From: Aeromicrobium duanguangcaii
GTDB taxonomy: Bacteria > Actinomycetota > Actinomycetes > Propionibacteriales > Nocardioidaceae
DNA length: 64,000 bases
Direction of reading: 5' to 3'
NCBI RefSeq assembly: GCF_024508295.1
Contig: NZ_CP101990.1
Location: forward strand, 2,356,001-2,420,000
In this document: piece by piece, positions 15,446 through 23,603 of the stretch
Layout: every line of letters begins with the position of its first letter
How positions within the stretch are numbered: position 1 is the first letter of the stretch
Notes under the pieces: model-generated
What the model was told of the DNA's origin: nothing
Seen by the model: the letters and a program-made list of their open reading frames with translations, nothing else
Database searches by the model: none
Program-made: the position numbers and the translations under genes

Positions 15446-17218
15446 ATGGACACGCACGACCCGATCCTGTTGCCCGGCGGTCGGCAGTTCGCGGCCACGC
15501 ACAACGTCCCGCACACCTTCGGCGGCATGACCTCGGCGCTGCTGCGCCGCAGCAGCGCCTTCGACTGGCTCGCCGACACCCCGGTCGACGTGGTCACCTT
15601 CACGTGGAACTTCGACCAGCCCGAGATCGAGGCGCACCTGCGCGCCCAGGGGATGCTCTCGGAGCGGGTCCGTGTGCGCAACGCCTGGTACGAGATGGGC
15701 ACTGTCAAGGAGGTCCCGTCGGGCCTGTCGAACACCCGACAGGAGGCTCTCGGCGCCTTCGATCCGCTCGACGTCAAGCACGAGGTGCGTCCGGGAGTGC
15801 GCCGGCGCTTCAGCGACGAGGGCCGCGTCCTGCAGACCGACCTCCTGCGCCCCGACGGCTCCCTCGCGATCAGCGACCGACGAGACCCGCACGCCCGCGG
15901 CACGGTCGATGGCCGCTCCATCGTGCTGTGCGACGCCGAGGGCCGGCCCGTCGTCGGCTGGTCCGCGGTGCACGAGTTCTACCGCGCCTGGCTCGACCAT
16001 GTGGTCGGCGGCGAGGAGGCCACCTTCATCGTCGACGGCAAGCGCGTCGTCCCGATCTTCGCCGACTGGCACAACCCCCACGCGAACCTCGTGCACCTGG
16101 TGCACGCCTCCCATCTGGCCCCCGGGGCACGCCGCCCGTTCGACCGGGTGGAGCGCACCCGCTGGAGGGCGCTGACCACCGTCACGGAGTGGGACGGGTT
16201 CGTCGTGCTCTCCGCCAGCCAGCACGCCGACCTGGATGCTCTGCTGCAGGTCGGCGATCGCGTGGACATCGTCCCGAACGCCACCAACCTCCCCGAGGGC
16301 GACCCGGCCGACCTCCTTCGTGACGACCGAGTCCCCACCGAGGGGGTCGCTGTCGGCAGCCTGAGCCCTCGCAAGCGCCACCAGCACGCGATCGCCGCCA
16401 TCGCGCGCCTTCGCGACGCGGGCCTGGCGGTGTCACTCGACATCTACGGCCGGGGCCCGCAGGAGGAGCCGCTCACCGCACGGATCACCGCAGCCGGTCT
16501 CACCGAGCAGGTGCGCCTGCTGGGCTTCGACCGTGCCGCCGTCGAGCGCTTCGCCACGGCCTCCTTCTTCACCTTGACCAGCAGCGCCGAGGGATTCCCC
16601 CTGGTGATGGCCGAAGGGATGTCGCGCGGCTGCATCCCGATCGCCTACGACATCGCCTACGGTCCCGCCGACATCGTGGAGGACGGAGTCTCCGGGTTCC
16701 TGGTTCCGGCCGGCGACGTCGCCGCCCTCGCTGCGGCGATCGAGCGCGTCGTGACCATGCCGAGCCACGAGCGGGCCGCGATGCGCCGTGCAGCGGTCGC
16801 GTCCTCGCAACGGTTCGCCGACGGTCCGATCACGGCTCAGTGGGCCGCCGTCTTCGAGACCGCCCGGTCCCGGCGCCTGTCCCGGGGACCGGCGATCACC
16901 GTGAAGGTGCGCGAGCACCGACTGTCCCGCAGCGCGGACGGGATCCGTGCCGAGGTGTCGTTCACCGTCTCGGGCGCTCGCCGCAATGCCGACGTGAGCG
17001 CGGCCGTGCAGGTCAGGGAGAGGAATCGCTCGGTCCTGCTGCGCGCCGTCGGGCCCGTGCACCGCCGGCGCTTCTCGCGGGTCCGGCGCACGGTCGTCGA
17101 GCTGACGGGTCCCTCGGTCGAGTGGATCCCCGGCGGATGGCCGACTCAGGCCGTCCTCGAGGTCGAGGTCGAGGGCCGGGTCAAGCGCGTCATCCTCGGC
17201 CCGATCACCGAGGGCTGA
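15446..17218 (+). CDS. GT4 glycosyltransferase (TagE/TarM-like)
   Basis: The 590-residue protein has an AGGAG ribosome site 5 bases before ATG 15446. Residues about 1-280 hold an extended acceptor domain. The GT-B donor domain has VGSLSPRKRHQHAI, IYGRGPQEEPL and the UDP-binding EX7E-type segment SAEGFPLVMAEGMSRG. A basic beta-rich C-terminal region of about 110 residues follows. The overall length and layout resemble poly(glycerol- or ribitol-phosphate) alpha-glucosyltransferases that decorate teichoic-type polymers. The acceptor is inferred only. Its stop overlaps the convergent pyruvyltransferase gene by 14 bases. Confidence 0.85.
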   Translation: MDTHDPILLPGGRQFAATHNVPHTFGGMTSALLRRSSAFDWLADTPVDVVTFTWNFDQPEIEAHLRAQGMLSERVRVRNAWYEMGTVKEVPSGLSNTRQEALGAFDPLDVKHEVRPGVRRRFSDEGRVLQTDLLRPDGSLAISDRRDPHARGTVDGRSIVLCDAEGRPVVGWSAVHEFYRAWLDHVVGGEEATFIVDGKRVVPIFADWHNPHANLVHLVHASHLAPGARRPFDRVERTRWRALTTVTEWDGFVVLSASQHADLDALLQVGDRVDIVPNATNLPEGDPADLLRDDRVPTEGVAVGSLSPRKRHQHAIAAIARLRDAGLAVSLDIYGRGPQEEPLTARITAAGLTEQVRLLGFDRAAVERFATASFFTLTSSAEGFPLVMAEGMSRGCIPIAYDIAYGPADIVEDGVSGFLVPAGDVAALAAAIERVVTMPSHERAAMRRAAVASSQRFADGPITAQWAAVFETARSRRLSRGPAITVKVREHRLSRSADGIRAEVSFTVSGARRNADVSAAVQVRERNRSVLLRAVGPVHRRRFSRVRRTVVELTGPSVEWIPGGWPTQAVLEVEVEGRVKRVILGPITEG

Positions 17219-19796
17219 CCGGCGCCGCCGCCGTGGTGGGCCAGAGCTCCTGGCGCGCCACGTACGTGCCCGACCACGGCTTGGCGCGGTCGGCCCAGTG
17301 CACCAGGCTCGGCTCCTCGTCGAGGTGCTCGCGCGTCGGAACGTGAGCCCACTGCGGCGGCACCGCGGCACGATGTGGACCCGCGTAGAGGTGGAGCGCC
17401 TCACGCGTGGTGAGCCCGAACGCCCGCACGTGCGTCAGCATCTCGTCGGTGAATCCCTCGGCGCGCAGCCGCTCCAGGTCCAGCACCAGCACGGCGGTGT
17501 CGTACGCGTCGAAGTCGAACACGTGCCGGGCGTGCACCCTGCGGTAGAAGTCATAGGCCCCGTGCGGGTCGTCGTCGAGCCGCCGGGCCGCGTCGTAGAA
17601 CACCTGGAACCCGCTCGCACCCGGCAACGTCGTGTCGCGGGCCGCCACGGCGTGCCCTCCCAGGTCGAGGCCGGCGAGCTCGGCGAGGTCGCCCAGAACG
17701 ATCGCATCCATCGGCAGCAGCACGGCGCGACGCACACCGCCGAGCAGCTCGGGAACCAGCACCTCGACGGCCTTGCGCTCCGCAGCCGGGACCGACGTGG
17801 TGTCGACCCATCGCACCTCGTGTCCGGTGGGCGCGCTCACGCCGGGATCGGCCAGCGGGGCCAGCACGTGGAAGCGCAGCGGCCGCGAGCTCGCGGCAGC
17901 GGCGGCCGTCAGGAAGGTCGGCAGCCGCGCAAGGTCGCGCTCGGCGGCGACCAGCACCACGTCGACCGCGTCCGCTCCGACCGGCGCGTCCTGGACGGCC
18001 AGCGGCGCGACCAGCTCGGCGGCGCTCGCGCCGGGGGCGTCGAGCGCGATGACGGCATCGTGCCGGGCGCGCGCGGCGGCGACCTCGCCGGCGACGGTCT
18101 CGCGCCACAGCGCGTACACGTCGTCCTCTCCGGCGCCGGACAGGATCGCGGCGAGCACCGGCTGGAGCCGCTCGATCATCCGGGCGCGGATCGCGTCGAA
18201 CTCCCGGTCATCGATGTCGTACAGCCCGTTGAACCGGATGTCGGCGTTGAACTTGGGCTGGAAGTCGACCGCGAGGCCCAGTGAGCGCGTCGGCAGGTAG
18301 CAGTGCAGGCGCATCGTCACGACGTCGGTGAAGTTGGTCCGGTACCACTCCAGCAGGGTGATCGCCTCGCGCATGTTCTCGATGAACGAGCGGCGCTTGA
18401 CGATGGCACGGCTCTGCTTGATGTTGCGCTGGCCCTTCGGCACCGGCCCACGCACGTGGTCGACGTACACGGTGGCCGGCTCAGGACGCTCGCTCAGCTC
18501 GGGGAACACGGTGCTGACGCTCGTGGTGATGCACCCGGAGAAGAACGCCGGAACGTCCAGCGACAGCAGCAGGTCGACCGTCGTCCAGTCGCGGCAGCCG
18601 ATGGGGCCGTAGGTGCGCAGGTACTCCAGTGACTCCTCGGTGAGCAGCGCGCGCTTGTTGCAGTGGAACGACACGAAGATCGGCCGCAGGTTCGGGTGCA
18701 GCGGGAAGTCCCAGACGCCCGACGCCAGCAGGTCGTGCATGTGCCAGCCGAACTCCAGCAGCCAGGTGCCCTCGGGGAAGGCCTGGAAGGAGGAAGCGTC
18801 GCGCTCCATCCGGTAGAGCTCGACGTCACCGGCGGCCGTGTCCAGCCGCAGCTCGGGGCGGACGCGCTGCTGCAGGTCGCCGAGCAGTTCGGGAAGGCCT
18901 TCCTCGCCGTGCCAGCGCAGGTTCTGGTGACGGGCGACGTGACCGAGGCTCGCGAGGGTCTGGATGTGGTCGCCGATGTTCTGTGACGTCTTGGTGCGGC
19001 CCGGCTGCACGTAGTCGATGACCGCGAACGGCACCCGGCCGGTGGGCGTCGGGAGGCTGCGTCCGCGGGTCGCGCCGCGCCAACGATCGATCCAGGTGAT
19101 GTGCAGCTCGGCATCCGCCCAGCCCGGGGATCCGGTGGCCTCGTGGGTCGCGACGACCCGCTCGTGCAGGCGCGCGGTGAGCTCGGCATCGCCCGTCGGC
19201 CACACGTGGCGCAGGGCATCGAACCAGGTCTGCGTCCCGAGGTCGAGGTCCTCGGCGAGCCAGCGCTCGACGGTGGCCTGCGCTCGCTTGGGGTCGCAGG
19301 CGAACAGCGTGCCGACCAGCTCCAGGGGCGCGGCGGTCAGCGCCTCGGACTCCGTGACCTGCGAGAAGTGGTGGTCCGCCAGAGCGGTCAGCTTGCGGTG
19401 GTATGCGACGGTGGCGGCGGCCAGATGCCCCGGCGCGCCTCCCAGACGGGCGACCAGTGCGTCGGCGAAGGCCTGCCCGCGGGGCGCGCCCTGCCCGAGA
19501 ACGATCTCCCGAGCAGCGCGTGCGTAGGCGACGGACGGCTCGGTGCCGGCGAGGAGCCAATCGGTCAGCGCAGGATCGCGCCGCTTGGCGACTCCGGCCA
19601 CGGCGTCCTCGGGCACCTCACGAGGAGGCTTGCCCGGACGGCGGCCCTGCGCTGCGGCCAGCAGCTGCTCGTACGCCTGCGCCCACCGACGCGACTCGGC
19701 TCGCGCGTCGCGAACCTGCCCAGCCGAGGCCGCGGATGCGCCCGAGGGCCGGAGACGACGGGAGACGGCCGAACGAAGGTGCGAGAGGCGGTGCAC
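17205..19796 (-). CDS. Polysaccharide pyruvyltransferase-GT8 glycosyltransferase fusion
   Basis: The 863-residue protein has three parts. Residues 1-235 are a helical Ala/Arg-rich region without a recognised domain. At about 240-540 there is a polysaccharide-pyruvyl-transferase fold (TKTSQNIGDHIQTLA, GPIGCRDWTTVDLLL, VTMRLHCYLPTRSLG). The region of about 600-850 is a GT8-type glycosyltransferase (VDVVLVAAERDL, VLLPMDAIVLGDLAEL, LVHWADRAKPW). The usual GT8 D-x-D is P-M-D here. The fusion would couple a pyruvyl-ketal step, or a PPT-fold sugar step, to glycosyl transfer on a surface polymer. GTG start after AGGAG. Confidence 0.75.
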   Translation of the reverse strand: MHRLSHLRSAVSRRLRPSGASAASAGQVRDARAESRRWAQAYEQLLAAAQGRRPGKPPREVPEDAVAGVAKRRDPALTDWLLAGTEPSVAYARAAREIVLGQGAPRGQAFADALVARLGGAPGHLAAATVAYHRKLTALADHHFSQVTESEALTAAPLELVGTLFACDPKRAQATVERWLAEDLDLGTQTWFDALRHVWPTGDAELTARLHERVVATHEATGSPGWADAELHITWIDRWRGATRGRSLPTPTGRVPFAVIDYVQPGRTKTSQNIGDHIQTLASLGHVARHQNLRWHGEEGLPELLGDLQQRVRPELRLDTAAGDVELYRMERDASSFQAFPEGTWLLEFGWHMHDLLASGVWDFPLHPNLRPIFVSFHCNKRALLTEESLEYLRTYGPIGCRDWTTVDLLLSLDVPAFFSGCITTSVSTVFPELSERPEPATVYVDHVRGPVPKGQRNIKQSRAIVKRRSFIENMREAITLLEWYRTNFTDVVTMRLHCYLPTRSLGLAVDFQPKFNADIRFNGLYDIDDREFDAIRARMIERLQPVLAAILSGAGEDDVYALWRETVAGEVAAARARHDAVIALDAPGASAAELVAPLAVQDAPVGADAVDVVLVAAERDLARLPTFLTAAAAASSRPLRFHVLAPLADPGVSAPTGHEVRWVDTTSVPAAERKAVEVLVPELLGGVRRAVLLPMDAIVLGDLAELAGLDLGGHAVAARDTTLPGASGFQVFYDAARRLDDDPHGAYDFYRRVHARHVFDFDAYDTAVLVLDLERLRAEGFTDEMLTHVRAFGLTTREALHLYAGPHRAAVPPQWAHVPTREHLDEEPSLVHWADRAKPWSGTYVARQELWPTTAAAPVSPR

Positions 19797-19891
19797 AGGG
19801 CTCCTGGGACTGGACGAGCGGGACCCCTGCGGAGTCTACGGGCACCAGCCCGCGGACTTGCTGTGGCGGTGTGCGCGTTGATGGTGTTTGG

Positions 19892-20776
19892 ATGTCGCCC
19901 ATGGTGTCGCTGAGGGAGTTCGCTCGTGGTCTGACGCCGGGCTCGCGCCTGAAGGAGGCCGAGCGCGAGGTCGAGAGGCTGCGCCGGCGGGCGAAGTCCG
20001 ACCAGCAGGAGGGGAACGAGCTGGCGCGCGAGCTGAAGCGCGCGCAGCGAGTCACCCAGAAGCTGCGTGCCCGGGTGGCCGCCCTCGAGGACGAGTTGCT
20101 CGACTCCCGGGTCCCCGAGCACGTCGCCGCCACGGTTCGCCGGGTGCGCGCCGAGCACCTGACCTACCTGGCGCTCCCCCACCTGTCGACGCTGGCGCGC
20201 GCGGTGCTCGACATCGAGGCCGACGGTGTCCCCGGCGCGCTCGTGGAGGCCGGCACGGCGCGGGGTGGCTCGGCCATCGTGATGGCGGCGGCGAAGTCCC
20301 CGGCTCGCCCGATGTACGTCTACGACGTGTTCGACCAGATCCCGCCCCCGTCGGATCGCGACGGCGCCGATGTCCACGAGCGCTACGCGACGATCGCGGA
20401 CGGCCGGGCCCGGGGCGTCGGTGGCGAGCTCTACTACGGCTACCGCGACGACCTGTACGCCGAGGTGAGTGAGAGCTTCACCCGCCTGGGCGTCCCGCCC
20501 GAGACGTCGAGCGTCCAGCTGGTGAAGGGCCTGTTCCAGGACACGATCGATCTGGACGAGCCGATCGCGCTGGCCCACCTGGATGGCGACTGGTACGACT
20601 CCACGATGACCTGCCTCGAGCGGATCGCGCCGCTGATCTCACCCGGCGGGCGGATCGTCCTGGACGACTACTACGCGTGGTCGGGCTGCCGCGAGGCGGT
20701 CGACGACTACCTCGCTGCGCGCCCGGGCTTCCGTCGCGAGGCGCGCGGGCGCCTGCACCTGGTCCGCGAGGACTGA
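19892..20776 (+). CDS. TylF/MycF-type O-methyltransferase with N-terminal coiled coil
   Basis: The 294-residue protein (ATG 19892; ATG 19901 is also possible, neither with a clear ribosome site) has a charged coiled coil at about residues 20-70. The SAM-dependent methyltransferase domain has VEAGTARGGSAIVMA, YVYDVF, and metal-binding AHLDGDWYDST and VLDDYYAW. TylF/MycF enzymes methylate sugar hydroxyls in a Mg-dependent way. It is divergent from the pyruvyltransferase-GT8 gene and probably caps the same surface glycan. Confidence 0.85.
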   Translation: MSPMVSLREFARGLTPGSRLKEAEREVERLRRRAKSDQQEGNELARELKRAQRVTQKLRARVAALEDELLDSRVPEHVAATVRRVRAEHLTYLALPHLSTLARAVLDIEADGVPGALVEAGTARGGSAIVMAAAKSPARPMYVYDVFDQIPPPSDRDGADVHERYATIADGRARGVGGELYYGYRDDLYAEVSESFTRLGVPPETSSVQLVKGLFQDTIDLDEPIALAHLDGDWYDSTMTCLERIAPLISPGGRIVLDDYYAWSGCREAVDDYLAARPGFRREARGRLHLVRED

Positions 20777-20786
20777 CCCACGACGG

Positions 20787-21263
20787 TCAGAGTGTGGTCG
20801 CCGCTCCGGGCATCTCGCCCAGCAGGGTCTGGCCCTGCGCGAGGTACTTGTGCTCGACGAGCAGCTCGTACTTGCTCGGCAGGATGGTCTTGACGCTCGA
20901 GAAGTCGCGCTGCCCGCGGCTCATCGCGTACCCGACGGCGGCGATGATGGCGCCCCACACGACGCCCAGGATCACGCCGGTCAGGACCGCCTCGAGCCAT
21001 TGCCCCTCGGCCGCGAAGATGCCCAGCAGCAGGCCGATCAGGAGGCCGAACCAGGCGCCGCCGGCGACACCGCTGAGGATCACCCGACCCCAGGTCAGCC
21101 GGCCGGTCACGCGCTCGAGCTGCTTGAGATCGGTGCCGACGATGAGGACGTTCTCGACCGGGAAGTCGTGGTCCGAGAGGTGGTCGACCGCCTTCTGGGC
21201 GGCCGCGTAGTCGTCATAGACGCCGAGCGACTGCGGGTACTCCAACGAGAAGATCTGGGCCAT
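20787..21263 (-). CDS. General stress protein (YflT/GSP17M domain) with membrane segments
   Basis: The 158-residue protein has an N-terminal GSP17M-type fold (SLGVYDDYAAAQKAVDHLSD, VENVLIVGTDL), then two Gly-rich hydrophobic hairpins (about residues 63-115) and a C-terminal soluble tail. This family of actinobacterial general stress proteins is of unknown biochemical role. The start is supported by a leaderless box. It lies 10 bases from the convergent methyltransferase stop. Confidence 0.82.
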   Translation of the reverse strand: MAQIFSLEYPQSLGVYDDYAAAQKAVDHLSDHDFPVENVLIVGTDLKQLERVTGRLTWGRVILSGVAGGAWFGLLIGLLLGIFAAEGQWLEAVLTGVILGVVWGAIIAAVGYAMSRGQRDFSSVKTILPSKYELLVEHKYLAQGQTLLGEMPGAATTL

Positions 21264-21269
21264 TTCCTC

Positions 21270-21275
21270 AGCCTA
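21270..21275 (-). promoter_or_regulatory. Leaderless -10 box of the stress-protein gene
   Basis: TAGGCT on the minus strand lies 6 bases before ATG 21263. Confidence 0.55.
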
Positions 21276-21290
21276 GACCCGCCAACGGGC

Positions 21291-21323
21291 GACGGCCCAG
21301 CATCACGGGGATGCTGGGCCGTC
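21291..21323 (-). terminator. Strong hairpin after the acyl-CoA dehydrogenase gene
   Basis: GACGGCCCAGCATC at 21291-21304 pairs perfectly (14 bases) with 21310-21323 around a 5-base loop. It lies 20 bases past the dehydrogenase stop and before the stress-gene promoter. There is no T-run. Confidence 0.7.
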
Positions 21324-21343
21324 GACGACGCGGGTGCGTGGAC

Positions 21344-22537
21344 TCAGAGCTTGTAGTCCTTGAGCAGGTTGCGACCGATGATCATCTTCTGGATGTCGGA
21401 CGTGCCCTCGCCGATGAGCATGAACGCGGCCTCGCGGTAGAGGCGCTCGATCTCGTACTCCTTGGAGTAGCCGTAGCCGCCGTGGATGCGGAACGACGCC
21501 TCGACGACCTCGTTGCAGTACTCGCTGGCGAGCATCTTGGCCATGCCGGCCTCGACGTCCATGCGCTTGCCGGAGTCCTTCAGGCGGGCGGCGCGCACGA
21601 CCATGGTGTGCGCGGCCTCGACCTTGGTGGCCATCTCGGCCAGGCGGAACAAGATGGCCTGGTGCTGGGCGATCGGCTTGCCGAACGTCTCACGCTGCTG
21701 GGCGTACGCGATGCCCAGCTCGAAGGCGCGGTTCGCGATGCCGACGGCGCGGGCGCCGACGTTGACGCGGCCGACCTCGACGCCGTCCATCATCTGGTAG
21801 AAGCCCTTGCCGGGCGTGCCGCCGAGGATCTGGTCAGCACCGATCTTGTGCTTCTCCAGGATCATCTCGGTCGTGTCGATGCCCTTGTAGCCCATCTTCT
21901 CGATCTTGCCCGGGACGGTGACGCCCTGAGCCGTCTCGCCGAAGCCGGGCTCCTTCTCGACCAGGAAGGTGGTCATGTTCTTGTAGACGCTGTCGGCGCC
22001 CTCGTCGGTCTTGGTCAGCACCGCGACCAGCGTCGACGAGCCACCGTTCGTCAGCCACATCTTCTGGCCGGTGATCTCGTACGAGCCGTCGTCGAGCTTC
22101 GTGGCCTTCGTGCTGATCGCCGCGACGTCCGAGCCCAGCGAGGGCTCGCTCATGCTGAACGCGCCGCGGACCTCGCCGGTGGCCATCTTGGGCAGGTACT
22201 TGGCCTTCTGCTCCTCGGTGCCGTGCTGGATCAGCATGTAGGCCACGATGAAGTGCGTGTTGATGACGCCCGAGACGCTCATCCAGCCGCGCGCGATCTC
22301 CTCGACCACCAGCGCGTAGGTCAGCAGCGACTCGCCGAGTCCACCGAACTCCTCGGGGATCATGAGGCCGAAGATGCCCAGTTCCTTCAGGCCCTCGACG
22401 ATGTCGGTCGGGTACTCGTCCTTGTGCTCCAGGTCCGTCGCGACCGGGATGATCTCCTTCTCGACGAACTGACGCACGACCTTGAGGATCTCGACCTGCT
22501 CTTCGGTCAAACCCTCGGTACTGACAAGACGCCCCAT
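21344..22537 (-). CDS. Acyl-CoA dehydrogenase
   Basis: The 397-residue protein is full length for the family: FAD/substrate motifs FSMSEPSLGSDVAA and TGQKMWLTNGG, the signature QRETFGKPIAQHQ, and C-terminal GGYGYSKEYEIERLYREA with GTSDIQ. It oxidises an acyl-CoA thioester to the 2-enoyl-CoA with electron transfer flavoprotein; chain preference is not visible. ATG has GAGGAG upstream and a TAGGCT box about 36 bases before it. It stands alone, with a terminator hairpin after it. Confidence 0.9.
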   Translation of the reverse strand: MGRLVSTEGLTEEQVEILKVVRQFVEKEIIPVATDLEHKDEYPTDIVEGLKELGIFGLMIPEEFGGLGESLLTYALVVEEIARGWMSVSGVINTHFIVAYMLIQHGTEEQKAKYLPKMATGEVRGAFSMSEPSLGSDVAAISTKATKLDDGSYEITGQKMWLTNGGSSTLVAVLTKTDEGADSVYKNMTTFLVEKEPGFGETAQGVTVPGKIEKMGYKGIDTTEMILEKHKIGADQILGGTPGKGFYQMMDGVEVGRVNVGARAVGIANRAFELGIAYAQQRETFGKPIAQHQAILFRLAEMATKVEAAHTMVVRAARLKDSGKRMDVEAGMAKMLASEYCNEVVEASFRIHGGYGYSKEYEIERLYREAAFMLIGEGTSDIQKMIIGRNLLKDYKL

Positions 22538-22573
22538 GACGGTGCTCCTCGAATCTCGGTGGGAATCGGGGCG

Positions 22574-22579
22574 AGCCTA
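22574..22579 (-). promoter_or_regulatory. -10 box of the acyl-CoA dehydrogenase gene
   Basis: TAGGCT on the minus strand gives a leader of roughly 30 bases with a GAGGAG ribosome site. Confidence 0.4.
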
Positions 22580-22618
22580 CAGTGACTCGATCGGCCGCAC
22601 CGTCCGGGGACGCACCAT

Positions 22619-23500
22619 TCAGTCCGCGACGAGCGTCTCGGCCGGTCGAGCTCGTCCGTTGGCCGCCGTGACCACCGCGAGGCCGGCCAGGATGAGCACG
22701 ATCCCGGCGTACGTGGCCCACGGCAGGGCCTCGCCCAGGAAGGCCGCGGCGAGCAGGGCGGCGCCGGGCACCTCGAGCAGCAGCATCAGCGAGACGACCA
22801 CCGGCGACATCACCGCCAGCAGGTGGTTGATGACCGAGTGGCCCAGCAGCTGGGCGCACACCATGACGGCGACGATCAGCATCCAGGCCCGGGCCGACCA
22901 GCCGCCCAGCGGGACGCCCGCAGCCAGACAGGCGACCAGCAGGATCGCCGAGCAGATCCCGTAACAGGTGAACGTGTAGGCCGTGGTCGAGAGCGTCTCG
23001 CGCACCCGCGAGCCGACGATGACGTAGACGGCGGCGAACAGTCCGCCCGCCAGGGCCAGGGCGTCACCGAGGATCGCCTCGCGCGAGATCGACAGGTCGA
23101 CGCCGGAGATCGCGACGACGCCCAGGACGGCCAGCAGCGCTCCCCCGACCACCGCCGGCGCGGCGCGGTGGCCCCGCAGCGCGTCGATCGCGATCACGAA
23201 CAGCACCTGCATCGACACCAGCGCGGTCGCCGCGGCCACGGACGTCAGCTTGAGCGAGGCCACCCAGCAGGCGAAGTGGGCCGCGAGGGCGGCTCCGGCG
23301 ACGAAGGCGAGGAGCCAGCCGTGGCGGTTCTGCCCCGTGATCGCGGCACGGTGCCGGGTGAGCGCGAACGGCGCCAGCAGGCCGGTGGCCATGGCGTTGC
23401 GCCAGAAGGCGATCGCCAGCACGGGAGCGGCGGTCGCGGCCATGAGCGGGCCGGACAGGGAGACGCCGATGACCGCGATGGCGGCCAGGACCAGGTTCAC
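22619..23500 (-). CDS. EamA/DMT-superfamily transporter
   Basis: The 293-residue protein is made of ten hydrophobic segments in two EamA repeats (LAAIAVIGVSLSGPLMAA at the start, LGDALALAGGLFAAVYVIVG beginning the second). These are exporters of amino acids, nucleosides or other metabolites. The GTG start at 23500 places the first helix at the N-terminus; the longer open frame adds a non-conserved Arg/Gly-rich stretch. The substrate is unknown. Confidence 0.85.
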   Translation of the reverse strand: MNLVLAAIAVIGVSLSGPLMAATAAPVLAIAFWRNAMATGLLAPFALTRHRAAITGQNRHGWLLAFVAGAALAAHFACWVASLKLTSVAAATALVSMQVLFVIAIDALRGHRAAPAVVGGALLAVLGVVAISGVDLSISREAILGDALALAGGLFAAVYVIVGSRVRETLSTTAYTFTCYGICSAILLVACLAAGVPLGGWSARAWMLIVAVMVCAQLLGHSVINHLLAVMSPVVVSLMLLLEVPGAALLAAAFLGEALPWATYAGIVLILAGLAVVTAANGRARPAETLVAD

Positions 23501-23590
23501 CGCGTCAGTCTCCCACCTGCCTCGCCCGTCTCGCGCCCACCGTCCCGAGCCGGTGCGTCCGGTCCCGTCCCCTGAGTCACGCACCACCGG

Positions 23591-23596
23591 TAGCCT
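23591..23596 (+). promoter_or_regulatory. Leaderless -10 box of the MgtE_N/CBS gene
   Basis: TAGCCT lies 7 bases before GTG 23604. Confidence 0.6.
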
Positions 23597-23603
23597 CGAA
23601 CCC

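Noticed and set aside
19565..20578. Minus-strand open frame of 337 codons opposite the methyltransferase
   Set aside because: Antisense shadow without recognisable domains.
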